From: Aotearoamyces nothofagi
Taxonomy: Eukaryota > Ascomycota > Leotiomycetes > Leotiales > Tympanidaceae
NCBI GenBank assembly: GCA_015345905.1
Contig: JADDTR010000004.1
Location: forward strand, 620,001 to 684,000
Direction of reading: 5' to 3'
DNA: 64,000 nt
Part shown: positions 10,222 to 22,127 of the stretch, one piece after another
How positions within the stretch are numbered: position 1 is the first letter of the stretch
Layout of the letters: each line of letters opens with the position of its first letter
Notes under the pieces: model-generated
What the model was told of the DNA's origin: nothing
The model's database searches: none
What the model saw: the letters and a program-made list of their open reading frames with translations, nothing else
Translations under genes and position numbers: made by a program

Positions 10222-12173
10222 TTATGCCAACTTTTCTGCCACAGCTTCGCTCTCCGTCCCACTGTTCTCATCCTTTTTTTTATCATTCTCCTCTGTCGCC
10301 CCTCCTAACCCCTCAAGCTCCAACCCCTCGTCCGCAAGCGCCCGCTGTTGCTCCTCCGTTAATGTACTAACATCAATCGTAACCTTCGGTCCCTCAAACC
10401 ACTTCCGCGCATCGATATAATAATACGCCATTGCACCACCCCAGACCGCCATATTAATCACAACTGTATAATTCATGTCCGATGCTGTAGGGTTCGGTCC
10501 CCCTACCGGGAACATCGCAAGGATGATGCCGAAAATCAGAAAGATGACTGCCAGCCATGCAATAGGCGTGCTAAAACGGCCAGTATGGAAAGGTCCAGGT
10601 ACAAATTTGTGCTGTCCCCAGACTACTCGGCAGAAAATTGGCACCCCCCAGGCGAGATTGTTGCCAGCGACGGCTAGTGAGAAGAGTGCTGATGCTGCGG
10701 CTGTGTCGATGAGACAGAGGAGACCGAGGACTGCGGCTGCCAAGGCACATCCCCAACTAGCGTGCAGAGGGATGTAGCCAAAGCGGGCAGAGACGGTGCG
10801 GAAAAAGGAAGAGTAGGGGAGAGCGCCGTCTCGGGAGAAAGCCCAGGATTGGCGCGATGCGGCGACGAGGATGGAAAGGCCCATGGTGAATTGGACAATC
10901 ATGAGGAGGGACATGAAACCCAGTGCGCCCCGTTTGCCTAGGGCGTCGTAGTAGATCTGTGCCATGGGCTGGCCGAAGGAGGAGCCGAGGATAGCTTCAG
11001 TGTCGGTTGACATGCAGGCTGCGAGTACGATTAAGATGATGAAGCCGAACCCCCAGCAGCATCCGATTGACATTATGATACCGTACGGAACGGCTTTTGC
11101 GGCGTTGGCTGCTTCCTCGCTCATGTGGACGCAGCTGTCGAACGAGCCTATTCCTTGTCAGCAAGTCACACCGGGAACTGGAATCAAAGCATTTACCTAT
11201 AGTCCAAATCGGAGATAACCAGGCGAGTACAAACGTCCAACCAGTTGGCCAGGTTGTGAGGTTATCCATATGCCCAAAGATATATGCCCCATCATTTGGA
11301 GAGGATTTATTGTATGTCCCTATCGGAAGGGCAATAATCGTAGCGATGATGAGACCTGCGTTCAGTACAACAAAGAGGGTCTGGAGTTTCGCCATGACCT
11401 TTTGGAGTGTCATTGCAAGGAGCCCGTGGAGGAGGACTGTGCATAGGAAAACCACATATAAAATGCCATTAGATGCTTCCCATTCGCCGTCACGAGAAAT
11501 GACAATGCTGCTGCGTATCAGCATTTAATCTCCTCGACATTGAGTAGATATACGTACAGAGAACAGAACATCAGAGCCATGCCATAATCAATACTGCACA
11601 ATCCACCGATAAGGCCCAGACTGTTGCTGTATCCTACGAGGAAACAGAGTGGATTTCTCGTCTTCGGCGAGGCAAAGAAATGTGTCCACCTAGTATCGTC
11701 AGTAGGTCAACGCCATTATGGATTGATTATGCTGACCAGTATAAACCTCCAGATGTTGGCATGGCACTTCCCAGATCTGCCATAGCAAGTCCAACCACGA
11801 AGATGAACGCACTTGCAACGAACCAACCCCAGACCATACCAACAGGTCCCGCAGGAATCGAGAAAGACAGGGTCGCGGCAATCGAGGGCATAAGTCCCAT
11901 GATACTGAATGAGATCCCAAAGACTTCGAGCATAGAGAAGTTGCGTTTAAGCTCTTGTTTGTATCCGAGTTGTGCTTCACGGTATCAGTCCCCATCACTT
12001 GGTGGCTCGTAGAAATTGGTCTAGGACTTACCTAACAAATCAGCATCACCATCTCCTCCGAGCACTTCATCTTTCGTATCGGGCAAGGCTTTCTTCGAAT
12101 TCCGACTAACAATTTGATCCAAATCGGCATGCACCTCGGCGCCCGTAGGCGCCGTTGACTCTGCTGCCGCCAT
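10222..12173 (-). CDS. GABA/choline-type amino acid permease (APC superfamily)
   Basis: Five exons on the minus strand, 12173-12032, 11974-11737, 11689-11558, 11510-11197 and 11147-10222, give about 583 residues. The N-terminus is hydrophilic. The first helix region carries the subfamily signature LKRNFSMLEVFGISFSIMG, followed by PTSGGLYWW and, later, SFDSCVHMSEEA. Twelve hydrophobic segments are expected, ending before an acidic cytosolic tail. This matches the fungal Uga4/Bat1-like group of proton-coupled GABA, choline or amino acid importers in the plasma membrane. The exact substrate cannot be read from sequence. Exon 4 can begin at 11510 or three bases later (CAGCAG tandem acceptor), both in frame. 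Upstream GATA sites suggest nitrogen control. Confidence 0.93.
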
Positions 12174-13974
12174 ATCGAGTGTGATATATATGTACGGTGT
12201 GTTTGGTTATCAAGGGACTAGACAATTGGGGCCCCGAGGCCATTTTATAGCATCCCCTGATCCCATCTCCTAGTAAGAGGCTAGTCCGGCGACTTCGACG
12301 CCGTTTCTCTGCATGTCAGCGATCTCTGCATATTATGTCAGATCATTGGTAAAGTGTGCAAAATGCCAGGATGAGGTCGAGATAACGATAAAGGAATCCG
12401 GGAAGAGACAGTGAGACATGGGCAGACGCAACTCCTCAATGGCCATCGAAGCGATCAGAGCTGCAACAAGGCTGGAGGATGCAACCTTGCAGGCAAAGGG
12501 GCTTACAGGGTCGGGACCGTATCGCAGCTAAGGTCAAATAGGTAGCTCAGGATAGCAGGATAGATGGATAGATGATAAGACAGGCCGTTTTGCTGTCCTA
12601 GCGGCTGTAGTGACTGTTGTACAGTGGCCTGTCGATTGCTGTCACTGTCGCATGACATTGCTTCAATTCGCCCGGAAGATCTAGGAGTTCGACAGCCGCT
12701 TTGTCATTATCATTATCAGCCTCGCCGAAAGCCTCGACGGTGGACGCTGACGCGGAAGCCGCATTGTGTAACAATACCTCCTCCCAGCATCGATACAGCT
12801 TGACTGCCCATCTTTCTCTACAGTGGTCTGCATGCGGGTTCAGGGGTTACGTGGATGAGAAGACCGAATGTCTAGTAGCAACCAACGTTGGACAAGCAGC
12901 AGTTCGAGGTCTGCGGAGGAAGTTGATGAGCATTAGGCGAGAGAGAGTGAATGTATGTCAAAAATTGTACTGTCATGTCCTGGGCCGTGCACGATGAACG
13001 GAGCGCCAATACCGCCGAGCCAGTAGTTGACGCCTGCAGGATGCTTATCTGTTCGGGTTCCAGGCACTTGGGCGCTTCTAATAGGTAGTGACGTTGCCCA
13101 CCCGCTTATGGATTGGGGCAGTCCGCCCCGTTAGATTCCGCAGGCAATACTAAAAGACCAGTCCACTTATAAACCTTCTTTACACCTCATTATACAAAAT
13201 ACGCCCTGTGTCTGTGTCTGTGTCTAATCTAGATATATAGTAATATTGGTTATGTTAAGAGAATTGTCAATTTTGCTGACTTATAATTAATTGGGTCAAC
13301 AATGTACTATCTACACTGTACGCCTCCAATTTCTGGCACATTGAAGATTAAAGCAAGGGCCGCAAGGCTAGAAGAATATCCCCTTATTGGCTCATCGACT
13401 TTCTAAATCACGGACACAGCGTAGAGCTCTTTTATTCTACGAAGCGCTGTAGTAGGCATCTTCACTTTGGGCTCGTTCGTATCCATACAGCCATTTGGGG
13501 TAGTCACGTAGCACACACTCTTTATTCTTGATCTTGTATCCTGGATACCGATGCATCTAACTTCAGATTCCACTTAGATTCTCACACAGTAAAAAATATA
13601 CAAAGAGAAACCGTCCATCTTGTCAACTCAACCATGAAGTCTGAAGATGCCTTTTAGGTAGCTTCTGTCCGTCCTGTGCCGTCGCTGGTACCCCTAAGTC
13701 GCTGTGCCATAATTCCCTGCTGGAGGCGGCTATTAAGTATCTGGGGTTTCGGGACGCGTCTCACATCTCATATTTCTCGCATTCTTTTTTCGGCCATTTA
13801 TTTATTTTATTTTACACGGCTTGTCTTTCTGGTGCTCAGCGCTTTGGGCTCGAAGAAACAGTAGTGATGTTGATGCCTCAGGCGAAGCTCAGCTATCATG
13901 ATATGTTTGCGATGTTTGCGAATCAAGTACTTGAGCTCGAATCTTAGCATTTATCCAAACGCACAACATTCACT
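12174..13974. other. Long divergent promoter region of permease and prefoldin genes
   Basis: About 1.8 kb without a supported gene. It contains a group of GATA motifs near the permease start and a short TGTGTC repeat near 13205-13225. A 98-codon plus-strand frame at 12701-12997 has no domain and no splice support, so it was not called. Confidence 0.6.
12380..12579. promoter_or_regulatory. GATA-factor motif cluster upstream of the permease
   Basis: HGATAR-type sites are visible at 12380-12385 (AGATAA), 12386-12391 (CGATAA) and 12573-12578 (TGATAA), with GATAG words between 12551 and 12573. They lie 200-400 bp upstream of the permease ATG. AreA/Nit2-type GATA activators bind such pairs in nitrogen-catabolic promoters. 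Control of this gene is an inference; single GATA words are common by chance. Confidence 0.4.
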
Positions 13975-14592
13975 ATGCAGCGCCGAATGGTAAGTTGATC
14001 AAACTCTAACAATATATTCCACTGGGATTGAAGGTAGTATAGCATACATGCTGATACATATGACATCTACAGCTCTCAAAGGAAGACGAGGAAGCAGCAG
14101 GTGGGGAGGAGACAGAGGTTCGCAGAGAGGACCAAGACAAGATCAACAGGTTCAGCCGCCTACATCAGCGAGAACTAAATCTGGAGGATGATCTGAAGAC
14201 GAAGGCAGTATGACACAATCATAAACAAGGTCGTTGCGCAAGCGTACACTAACACTGCCGTCCCCTATAGAAGGCGAAAGAGGACCTCGAAGATGTGTCC
14301 AACGAGCTCGAGCTCGCAGACGAGGAAGAACTGATCCCGTAAGACCGATACATAATCGACCAACCCTATTATGCAAGATACTTATTCACGGCCGATTAGT
14401 TACCAAATCGGAGATTCCTTCATTTCCCTACCTCTCCCCGAAGTCCAAGAGCTACTCTCAACATCGTCAACAAAGATCGAGGAGGAAGTGTCAGAGCTGG
14501 AAGGAAAGTTGGGCACAATCAGAGAGGAGATGCAGCAATTGAAGGTGGAGCTATACGCACGGTTTGGGCGCAGTATCAACCTCGAAACGTAA
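13975..14592 (+). CDS. pfd4: Prefoldin subunit 4
   Basis: Four exons, 13975-13989, 14073-14207, 14271-14338 and 14400-14592, encode about 136 residues. The first exon is only 15 bp (five codons). The product has the beta-type prefoldin plan: an N-terminal coiled coil beginning EDQDKINRFSRL, a linker with EEELIPYQIGDSFISLPL (split by intron 3 in the Pro codon), and a C-terminal coiled coil ending LYARFGRSINLE. These match human PFDN4 and yeast Gim3. Prefoldin is the cytosolic hexamer that hands unfolded actin and tubulin to the CCT chaperonin. Length fits the family. Identity is firm; the tiny first exon is supported by frame and by a GTAAGT donor. Confidence 0.92.
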
Positions 14593-15372
14593 TTCACATG
14601 GTTACAATATACCCAAATTCTCCACATGCGCTCACCTTTTCGACCCAACCATATATGCTGTGCCACGGCGGAAAAGACGCAAAATATGATGGACAGTGGG
14701 ATGGGCCATTATCATGCTGACTTACCGCCGTCCATCACTTCCTAAAACAGTCTGTGTGTCCGGGGTTTCCATCAAGCGCGAGGGAGGTCACACTTATTAC
14801 CGGCGTCGCTACCCAACTACCAACCATGCTCGCCAAACACACGTGCACACCTCTTGTCTCCCACAAGGCGTACAGACTGTGCACATCTGCATCGCCAATT
14901 GTTGATATGGCTCTGTATGCTATAAGCACACCGAGATGACCTGATATTGTACTTGTCCTTGACATTCCTTGACCTTCCTTGACCTTCCTTGACTGAACGA
15001 TTCTTTATCCCTGGCGACGATTTCAGCGATGTCGCACTGTAACCTTCATCCATGTTTTTGCGGCCACAGAGTCATAGGCGTGCATCCTGGCATTGCATGA
15101 GCTTGGATCTTTCGGCTCAGACGGCATCTCCTGGATCTTGCCGTCTTTTCGACCAATCAAACATCTATTTATCAAGATAACCATGTCGGTTGCGGGGATA
15201 AACTGCAACTAGAGATGAATCCCCTTAGACCTCTTCTGCCTCCTCCACAGGTATCTGATATGTTTAATAAGTGGAATCTGCACTTTCAGAAACCCCCAAC
15301 TTGGACGCAGCCTTTTTCTGGATTCCCCGTAAACATCTATAACCAAACGCACCCTGAGGAAATGATTGCACG
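14593..15372. other. Intergenic region upstream of the MFS gene
   Basis: No gene is supported. A triple CCTTGACCTT repeat lies at about 14964-14995. Small open frames here are short and unsupported. Confidence 0.6.
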
Positions 15373-17256
15373 ATGGCTTCTAATTCCGCAAGTGATCCAT
15401 TGACGACTAAGTCTCCAAACAGGAGCTTAAACAAGAGTGGAAGCCATAGTGGAACCTATTCCGTACGGCCGGCTAGTATGTGTGTGTTGCCAAGTGAACG
15501 TGACAAAGCTGACTTGACTAAGACCATCACCATCATCAGAGTGCATTAGAACGCATCGTCTCACATATTGACGATGAAGATGCTACGACTCGATACCAAC
15601 TCGAAGCAGACGACAATAGACCTCCTAGACATCCTCTAGACTCAACATCAATAGCCTTAGATTCCAACCAAAAACATATCATCTCATGGGCAGAAAATGA
15701 CCCAGAGAATCCATATAACTTTTCAAAAGTACGTACAAGATAGTAAAACTCCCGAGTCGTGGTTTGGTATTGACCCATTAAAGAGAAGGAAATATTATAT
15801 AGTCATTACTGGCATCACTACGGTCCTTAACAGCACAATCGGATCTGCTCTCCCAAGTGAAGCCATATCATATATCGTAACCGATTTTGGTATCACAAAT
15901 GAAACCCAGGCCGTTCTTCCCATCTCGATATTCCTCGTTGGATATGTCCTCGGTCCTCTTCTCTTTGGTCCTCTCAGCGAGGTGTTCGGCCGAAGAATAG
16001 TACTCCTCTCTACCTTCTTCGTCTTTTCCATCTTCACCATGGCCTGTGCATTAGCACCAAACTGGCCAGGATTGATAGTGTTCCGCTTCATAGCTGGCGT
16101 CGTTGCCTCGTGTCCCCTTTCAGTGGTTGCAGGTGTTTACGCAGACATCTATAGCGATCCAGTTACCCGGGGACGCGCAATGGCCGTTTTTATGGGCGCT
16201 ACCTGCTTGGGGCCTTTGATCGCACCAATAGTCTCTGGCTTCATCTCGCCCATCAAGGGATGGCGGTGGTCCTTCTGGATAGCCCTCATGATTGTCGGTG
16301 CCTGCTGGCCTGCTCTGGCCTTACTCCCCGAGACCTACGGGCCAGTCCTCCTGGTCAAACGAGCTCGACACCTCCGCAAATCTACTGGCAATGCACAGAT
16401 CTTTGCACCGATGGAGCTCGAGAAGAAGGGTTTCAAGCAGATGGCCACTGTAACGCTTACTCGTCCGATCCGTATGCTCTTCTTCGAATTAATTGTTAGC
16501 GCAACCGCAATATATTGCGCCTTTGCTTACGCGATATTCTACATGTACTTTGAGGCATATCCGATAGTCTTTCAAGGTGTCTACAAGATGTCTACTGGAG
16601 TGGCTGGGCTGATGTTTATTCCGATCGGTATAGGTGCTTTAATGGCTTCTGGCGTGTTTATGATGTATGATTCGTTTTTACATTATGCCAAGGTGCATAA
16701 TAAGGCCTGGACACAAGTCGAAGAATCTCGCCGTCTCCCCTTGTCATATATTGGCGGTCCGCTGTATGTCATCTCGTTGTTCTGGCTTGGCTGGACTGCG
16801 CGTGAGAATGTTCATTGGGTAGTCCCATTCTTAGCAGGCCTTCCGTTCGGGATGGGGTTTGTGCTTATCTTCATATCGTTGCTGAACTATGTAACAGATG
16901 CATATGACATCTTCGCGGCCAGTGCAATGGCAGCTTTGAGCTGTTCTCGGAGTTTAGCAGGTGCCGTGCTACCTTTTGCCGCGAAGCCTATGTACACTCG
17001 CCTCGGTGTTCCATGGGCAAGCTCGTTGCTAGGATTCGTGAGCCTGGCGATGTGTGCCATTCCATTTGCGTTCGTCAAGTATGGTGAGGTAATCAGGGAT
17101 AGGAGTATGTTCTGCACTTTTTTAAAAGAGAGGAAGGCGAAGGAGCAGTTGGAGCTTGCGGGGGTCGCTGGGAGTGCTGGAAGTTCTGGGAGTGCTGGGA
17201 GTGCTGGGGGTGCTGAGGCGGACGAGGGCGTTGAGGTTGCTGAAGAAAAAGTATGA
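15373..17256 (+). CDS. MFS transporter, DHA1 (drug:H+ antiporter) type
   Basis: Three exons, 15373-15462, 15540-15728 and 15784-17256, give about 583 residues. The hydrophilic N-terminus ends in ENPYNFSK, the usual position just before helix 1, and the 55-bp second intron sits exactly there. Twelve hydrophobic segments follow. The loop between helices 2 and 3 reads GPLSEVFGRR, the MFS motif A. RFIAGVVASCPLSVVAGVYAD matches motif B/C-like sequence of the 12-helix DHA1 group. The C-terminus is a low-complexity Gly/Ser/Ala tail (17160-17220). The substrate is unknown. Exon 1 depends on a weaker GTACGG donor at 15463, because the better-looking GTATGT at 15476 does not restore the frame. The transporter assignment is firm; the first 30 residues are less so. 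Confidence 0.88.
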
Positions 17257-17807
17257 ATGAATCTTATGAATGAATGGAGTTGGATATCAGGTATTAGATA
17301 TTAGATAATGGGGGAAATGGGATAGCCTACAAGGAATTAGAATACATACCTCCTATCCATTTTAGCTAAATGTAATTGACCTCACCAAAGGTAGTTAGGG
17401 CCTAAAGATTACCACTGAACAGCCGCAAACTAATAAAATAGCTCGAATAGTGCTAATAGGAACTACGATCGAGGAGCTCAGACATATACAACACTTCACA
17501 ATAATGTAAAAAATGATTGGCAAAAGTGATATGATATTTAATCAAGCTCCTGTATGCTGAAATAAGAGATACATCCTGTGAGCGACGGGTGATCCCTCAA
17601 TCGCAAGTCCCAAGCCGCGATACCAAGACGCTTGATATTTCAAGATCAAAATCCGTTGCTGACTCATCGGCAGCGGATGCTTAATTTCCTGGACAAGTCA
17701 CAACCCTGCCGTAGAAGAAGGCAGGATCAGCTGGCCAGCTCGTAGGACCGGCTTGATACATCTTCTATACTCGAGATCACGGAGTTGCTGACGCTTGTTT
17801 ACATACA
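17257..17807. other. Intergenic region between MFS and AlaX genes
   Basis: No gene or repeat is recognised. It contains the 3' flank of the MFS gene and the promoter of the AlaX gene. Confidence 0.6.
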
Positions 17808-18670
17808 ATGGTACGGGAGAAGTGATTCTATCCAGCGTGGCGCGGCACATGCTAAATGTCCAGTAGAGCGTGCCTCGACCAACCGTGGCACTCTATCAGC
17901 GTGATGAGACGCTGCGTGAGCACGTCACCAGAGTCACCACCACGGAGCTCGTCTCCGCGCTCTCGGACGCAGACCGCGCTCTCTTCAAGCAAGCCTCCGG
18001 CGACGACGTAGTCGTCGTCACTGTCGAGACCATCTTCTGCGCCCAAGGAGGCGGCCAGCCATGCGACACGGGCACCATGCGGGCCAGCTCCGTGTGCAGG
18101 CCCGCGGTGTTCTCGGTCTCGGCGGTGCGCCGCGCAGCAGACGGGCGTGTCCTGCACCTCGGCCGGTTTGCGGACGCCGGCGCCGCCTTCGCCGTCGGCG
18201 ACAGCGTGCTCCAGGCCATCGACGGGGCGAGGAGGCTGCTGAACTCCCGCGTCCACACGGGGGGCCACGTGGTCGGTCTCGCCGTGCGCCATCTCGCGGA
18301 TCTGATCCCCGGTGTCGCGGAGCTCAAGGCGCAGCATTATCCGGAGCTGGCCTTCGTTGACTTCCGTGGCGCCATCGAGAGCAGGCACAAGGACGCCATT
18401 GAAGCGAAATCTAATGAGTTCATAGGGCGGGCATTGCCTGTTAGAGTATACTGGTGGAACGAGCAAGAATTAAGAGAGAAGTGCGTCGTTGTGCCTGCCG
18501 CCGTAGCTATACCCGACGGTGATCTTATCCGTGCTGTAGATATCGAAGGAGCAGGAGCGTATCCTTGTGGAGGGACGCATGTGCCAGATACGAGTCTTGT
18601 TGGGAAACTAAAAATAAAAAAGATCAGTCGGTCAAAGGGAAATAGTAAGATCTCATATACGATTAGCTAG
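17808..18670 (+). CDS. AlaX-type alanyl-tRNA editing protein (tRNA_SAD domain)
   Basis: The conserved frame runs to TAG at 18668-18670. It has no upstream ATG in frame: a TAG lies at 17864-17866. The best model is a first exon of only ATG (17808-17810) joined by a 56-bp intron (GTACGG donor, CTAAAT near the 3' end, TAG acceptor) to exon 17867-18670, giving about 268 residues. Motifs are CAQGGGQPCDTG near 59-70, HTGGH at 131-135 and PCGGTH near 234-239. The last two supply the His/His/Cys/His zinc ligands of the editing site. Such free-standing proteins hydrolyse mischarged tRNA(Ala) (Ser- or Gly-tRNA) in trans; the role here is inferred from family. It carries the Gly-rich N-terminal module of the larger AlaX forms and lacks the synthetase core. 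Confidence 0.82.
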
Positions 18671-18960
18671 GTGGAAATGTTGACAATTTGTTTCAAAAGC
18701 CAATGTATTTCGTGTATGGGCCTTTAGAATTGTCTGGGATAAGCTATCCATTGTCGTGACGTAAAAATATAGAAACAACCCATATGCATCATAACCACCA
18801 TTTCTCTCATTAATCATCATCTTATCATTAATCGTGGACCCGTCTGCTCTTCCCCCTGAAACCACAAGCCTCCCAAAACGTTCGACCCCAAAGAAGAAGT
18901 TTGCTAACAACCCGACACCATCCTCATGAACATGACGTAGCGTATCATCTGGACCAATTT

Positions 18961-21588
18961 TCATAGCCAGCCCTCATCGGACTTATCATTCTTCTTCTCG
19001 AAACCAAAATCCAATTTCGGTATCTCCATTTTTGGCGCCTCCTCGGCTTTCTTTTTCGTCGGGCTCTTTTTCGTAGGACTCCTTGGCTCTGAACGTGGGC
19101 CACATCGAACATCTCCAACCTCCCAATCATCATCTACTGCAGCAGCTACCCAGCATCTGAGTCCAGCATGCACACTCCCGTAGAATTTCTCTTTGCAGAG
19201 GCGCAAGGTACCACCCATGCAGCGCTCCCAACCACTGACGCGGAGTTGGTCCCGTATCAAGTTTCGCTCGTCCTTAGTCTCAATACAAGAAAGAATGCCA
19301 TTAACAAGATCAAGGTGTGAAGCTAGATAATTAGTCGCATCCCATTCCACTCCACCGACATAGGGCGCGGCTGCAACAGGGGGTAGTTCTTTTGGAAAGT
19401 GCTTGACCATGTAAAGATGAGTCGAGTCAGCAGTGCCACAGGTCGGCGTTTCTTCTGTTGTAGACGGAAGTGCAATCACATTGAGATTATGCAGAAAGAT
19501 CCAGAAAACCTCCTTCGTTACGTTTCCAACTTCTTTACCCCAGACACGGTAAGGTCGCTCCCGGCGCATTTCGAGGACGAAAGGAACAGGTCGTTCCTCT
19601 TCTTTTGGTTCTGGATCACGAAGATAGGAAAGAAGTACACGAGCACGTTGGGGGCGTTCTAGTGGTGTTGCCGACTTCAGGTAGGTGTAAAGAAGTGATG
19701 TAATGATGTTGCGAGTCGTGAATTCGCTTGGGCCCTTCTTTTCCTCGTCAAAAAGTAGATGAATGAGAGTTGGAAATAGAGTACTCTGGATTTCGTTTAG
19801 GTATTTCAAAGCAAGTTCCGTCGTGCAAAGAGCTTTCAGGCAGAGAAGCACCTCGTGTAGTAGTGCGTCTTCATGTTCTTCCCTATTAGGTACAAGACGT
19901 TAATAAAAATATTCCTATTCGCAATAGCATTGATCACGGCAGAAGATCGGAAATGGAGGCACATACCTCCACTCAACGTCAATGGTCCTATGTAGCAGGC
20001 CAACGATCTCTTTCATACCCCCTAATCCAATAAAGGTATCCGTCCACGTTACTGTCTCGTTTCTGAGCAAGAGTCGTAGTTTATGAAGCCTTCCAACTTC
20101 AACTAGTTCTGGTTTCTGTACCTTCCGTATGTAACCCACGAAATCATCAGGAAGTTGTCCTTTCGCTTTAGCAATTAAATTACTTGCAGCAGCAGCGCTG
20201 GAAGAAGTAAGGGATTTGGTGTAGCCATTTGTTTTATCTGCGGACTTGCTTCGCGAATGCTTGCCAATAGTCCCTTCAGGTTTTGCCCTTCCTGTGGATG
20301 ATGTGGCATCTTTGCTAGATCGAGATAACGTAAATGTTCTACTTCGCGATCCCTTTGGCTTGAGATCAGGAGCGGTGGGTCCGGTAAGGCCGTCGTCAGT
20401 GGTATCAGTGCCATTGTTTGTCCCAGACCCGCCGTTTAGTGCTGCTGTCTCTGCCCAATCTTGCTTGATGAAATCGATCTTCATGCTAACTGCTAAACTT
20501 CTCATCTTGTGTCTCTGATGCTCTGGGATGTTTCGCCTATCTAACATTGCCTCAAACTCGGAATCGACATCCTTAATTTCGCGAATGGGCTCTGACTTCG
20601 GATCTATGGGCTTTACTTTCGTTCCGAATGCAGACATTGCCGCCGTCGCAAGCGCGGCGCGCCTTGACATTGTGGAATCCTTCTTCATCTCCGGGGCCAT
20701 TTTCTTCCCATCCTTGCCCGGCTGAGCATCAAGTGAGCTAGGACATGATTGATCTATGCTGTGTCTTCCGCCGCTCGCACGTATGTTAGGATCGTGTACG
20801 TTAAAACTGCTAGGTAGGTTTGTTGACACGGGTCGTCTACGATCATCCCGTCGGCTGAGGGTTGGCTGAGACCCTAACCCCTCGAAGAAGTCCCGTTGCT
20901 TGCTCGGCGAATACTGTTGGGATGTGTATAAATCTATCTGCTCCTCGAGAAACTTAGCTGCTGGGAGTTGAACAGCAAAATGCTGGCTCGAAAATTGGGA
21001 ATATATAGGTGGACCCGGATTTGAATCTGTTGACAATGAACCTGATGGTGTTATGTTCTCCTTGTCCTTTGCACGTGCCTCGTCCTCTGCTACTGTCTTT
21101 CGGAGGTTTCTTGAAGATTTCGGACGTGAGAGGAGTGCTGCAAGACTGGTTGACGACTTCGTTTTTTTAGGTTTTTTTGGCTTGTCGTCTTTTACCTTCG
21201 ATGCCTTCTCCGTATCTTTTCCGGATAAAGATTTAAGTGAGATAGTACTTAGGGCCCTCTTGTGTAAAGATCTGCTAGTCCCTCCGCTGGTAACAGGCCG
21301 ACCGGCATCTTTTGACTTCCTTGGAGATAGAGATGGCGGGCTTTGATGGTTCTGTTTCAATTCACCTAGAGGCCTCAAATGACGATGGTCTTGGTCTTGG
21401 GGTAGAGGTAGAGCTGTTGAATCTGCGGCGTCCGTTGGAGATGCTGTGTAAATATCCGTTGTGATCGTAGGAGATAGAGCTGCGCCTTTCGAATATGTCC
21501 GCTTGTGCATGAACGACTTGAACGCAGACTTCGTACGTTTGTGGTGTGGCCCTGCTTCTGAAGCAGATGCAGCTTCTGTACTCGCCAT
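18961..21588 (-). CDS. Rid1-like GTPase-binding protein (Drf_GBD domain)
   Basis: Two exons on the minus strand, 21588-19967 and 19882-18961, with an 84-bp intron, give about 847 residues. The first 340 residues are basic, Ser/Pro/Lys-rich and disordered. From about 344 a diaphanous-related GTPase-binding fold begins (DSEFEAMLDRRNIPEHQR), continues through DFVGYIRKVQKPELVEVGRL and an armadillo-like helical region, and ends in a Lys-rich tail with two PTKKSPTKKK-like words. There is no FH1/FH2 formin core. Fungal proteins of this shape resemble fission yeast Rid1, a predicted Rho-GTPase effector in polarity. The frame stays open upstream to 21726, but the ATG at 21588 (MASTEAASA) is the first that resembles the family's N-terminus. 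Confidence 0.82.
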
Positions 21589-22127
21589 TGATATTAAGAT
21601 ACGTGACAAACCAGAGTAATTGTTGCAACGACTATACAATGCTGGCGAATACCTATTTGCGTGACGATATCGGATATACGTTGAGGCGTTTGTTTTGTGG
21701 TTTGCAGTTGGCACAACAACCGTCATTTAAGCTTCTTGGCTTGGCCCGTTATCGTCATAGAAGCGTCGGCCACCGGCTGACCGGATTAACCCCCACGGTC
21801 CGGATAAGAGTTGGCAGCAGCCCCACTAACGATCGCACTGGAAGATGACGAAAGCTTGAGGCTGCTTGGCGCAATTGACCATTGGGAAAATTGCGACAAT
21901 TGGGCTTTTCTAAGGTACAGAAGTATGTAGCTGCCCGAAAAAGCAGCAGGAAAAATTTCTTCCGTTTTTTATGTATTTGTTTCTTCAAAATAAAAGATTA
22001 ACACGGACACGGTCTAGTATCTATGTATATTCATTCACAAATCATCCTGGGTCAGCAAGGTCTCTCCTAGCCTCCGATATACAAGATCCAGGTCAAGCTA
22101 TCAGATGCTAATCTTGGCCTTCCCCCA
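21589..22127. other. Intergenic region between Rid1-like and Apd1-like genes
   Basis: Promoter of the Rid1-like gene and 3' flank of the Apd1-like gene. Nothing else recognised. Confidence 0.6.

Noticed and set aside
17852-18466. 204-codon minus-strand frame opposite the AlaX gene
   Set aside because: It is a GC3-driven antisense shadow of a gene with firm zinc-binding motifs.
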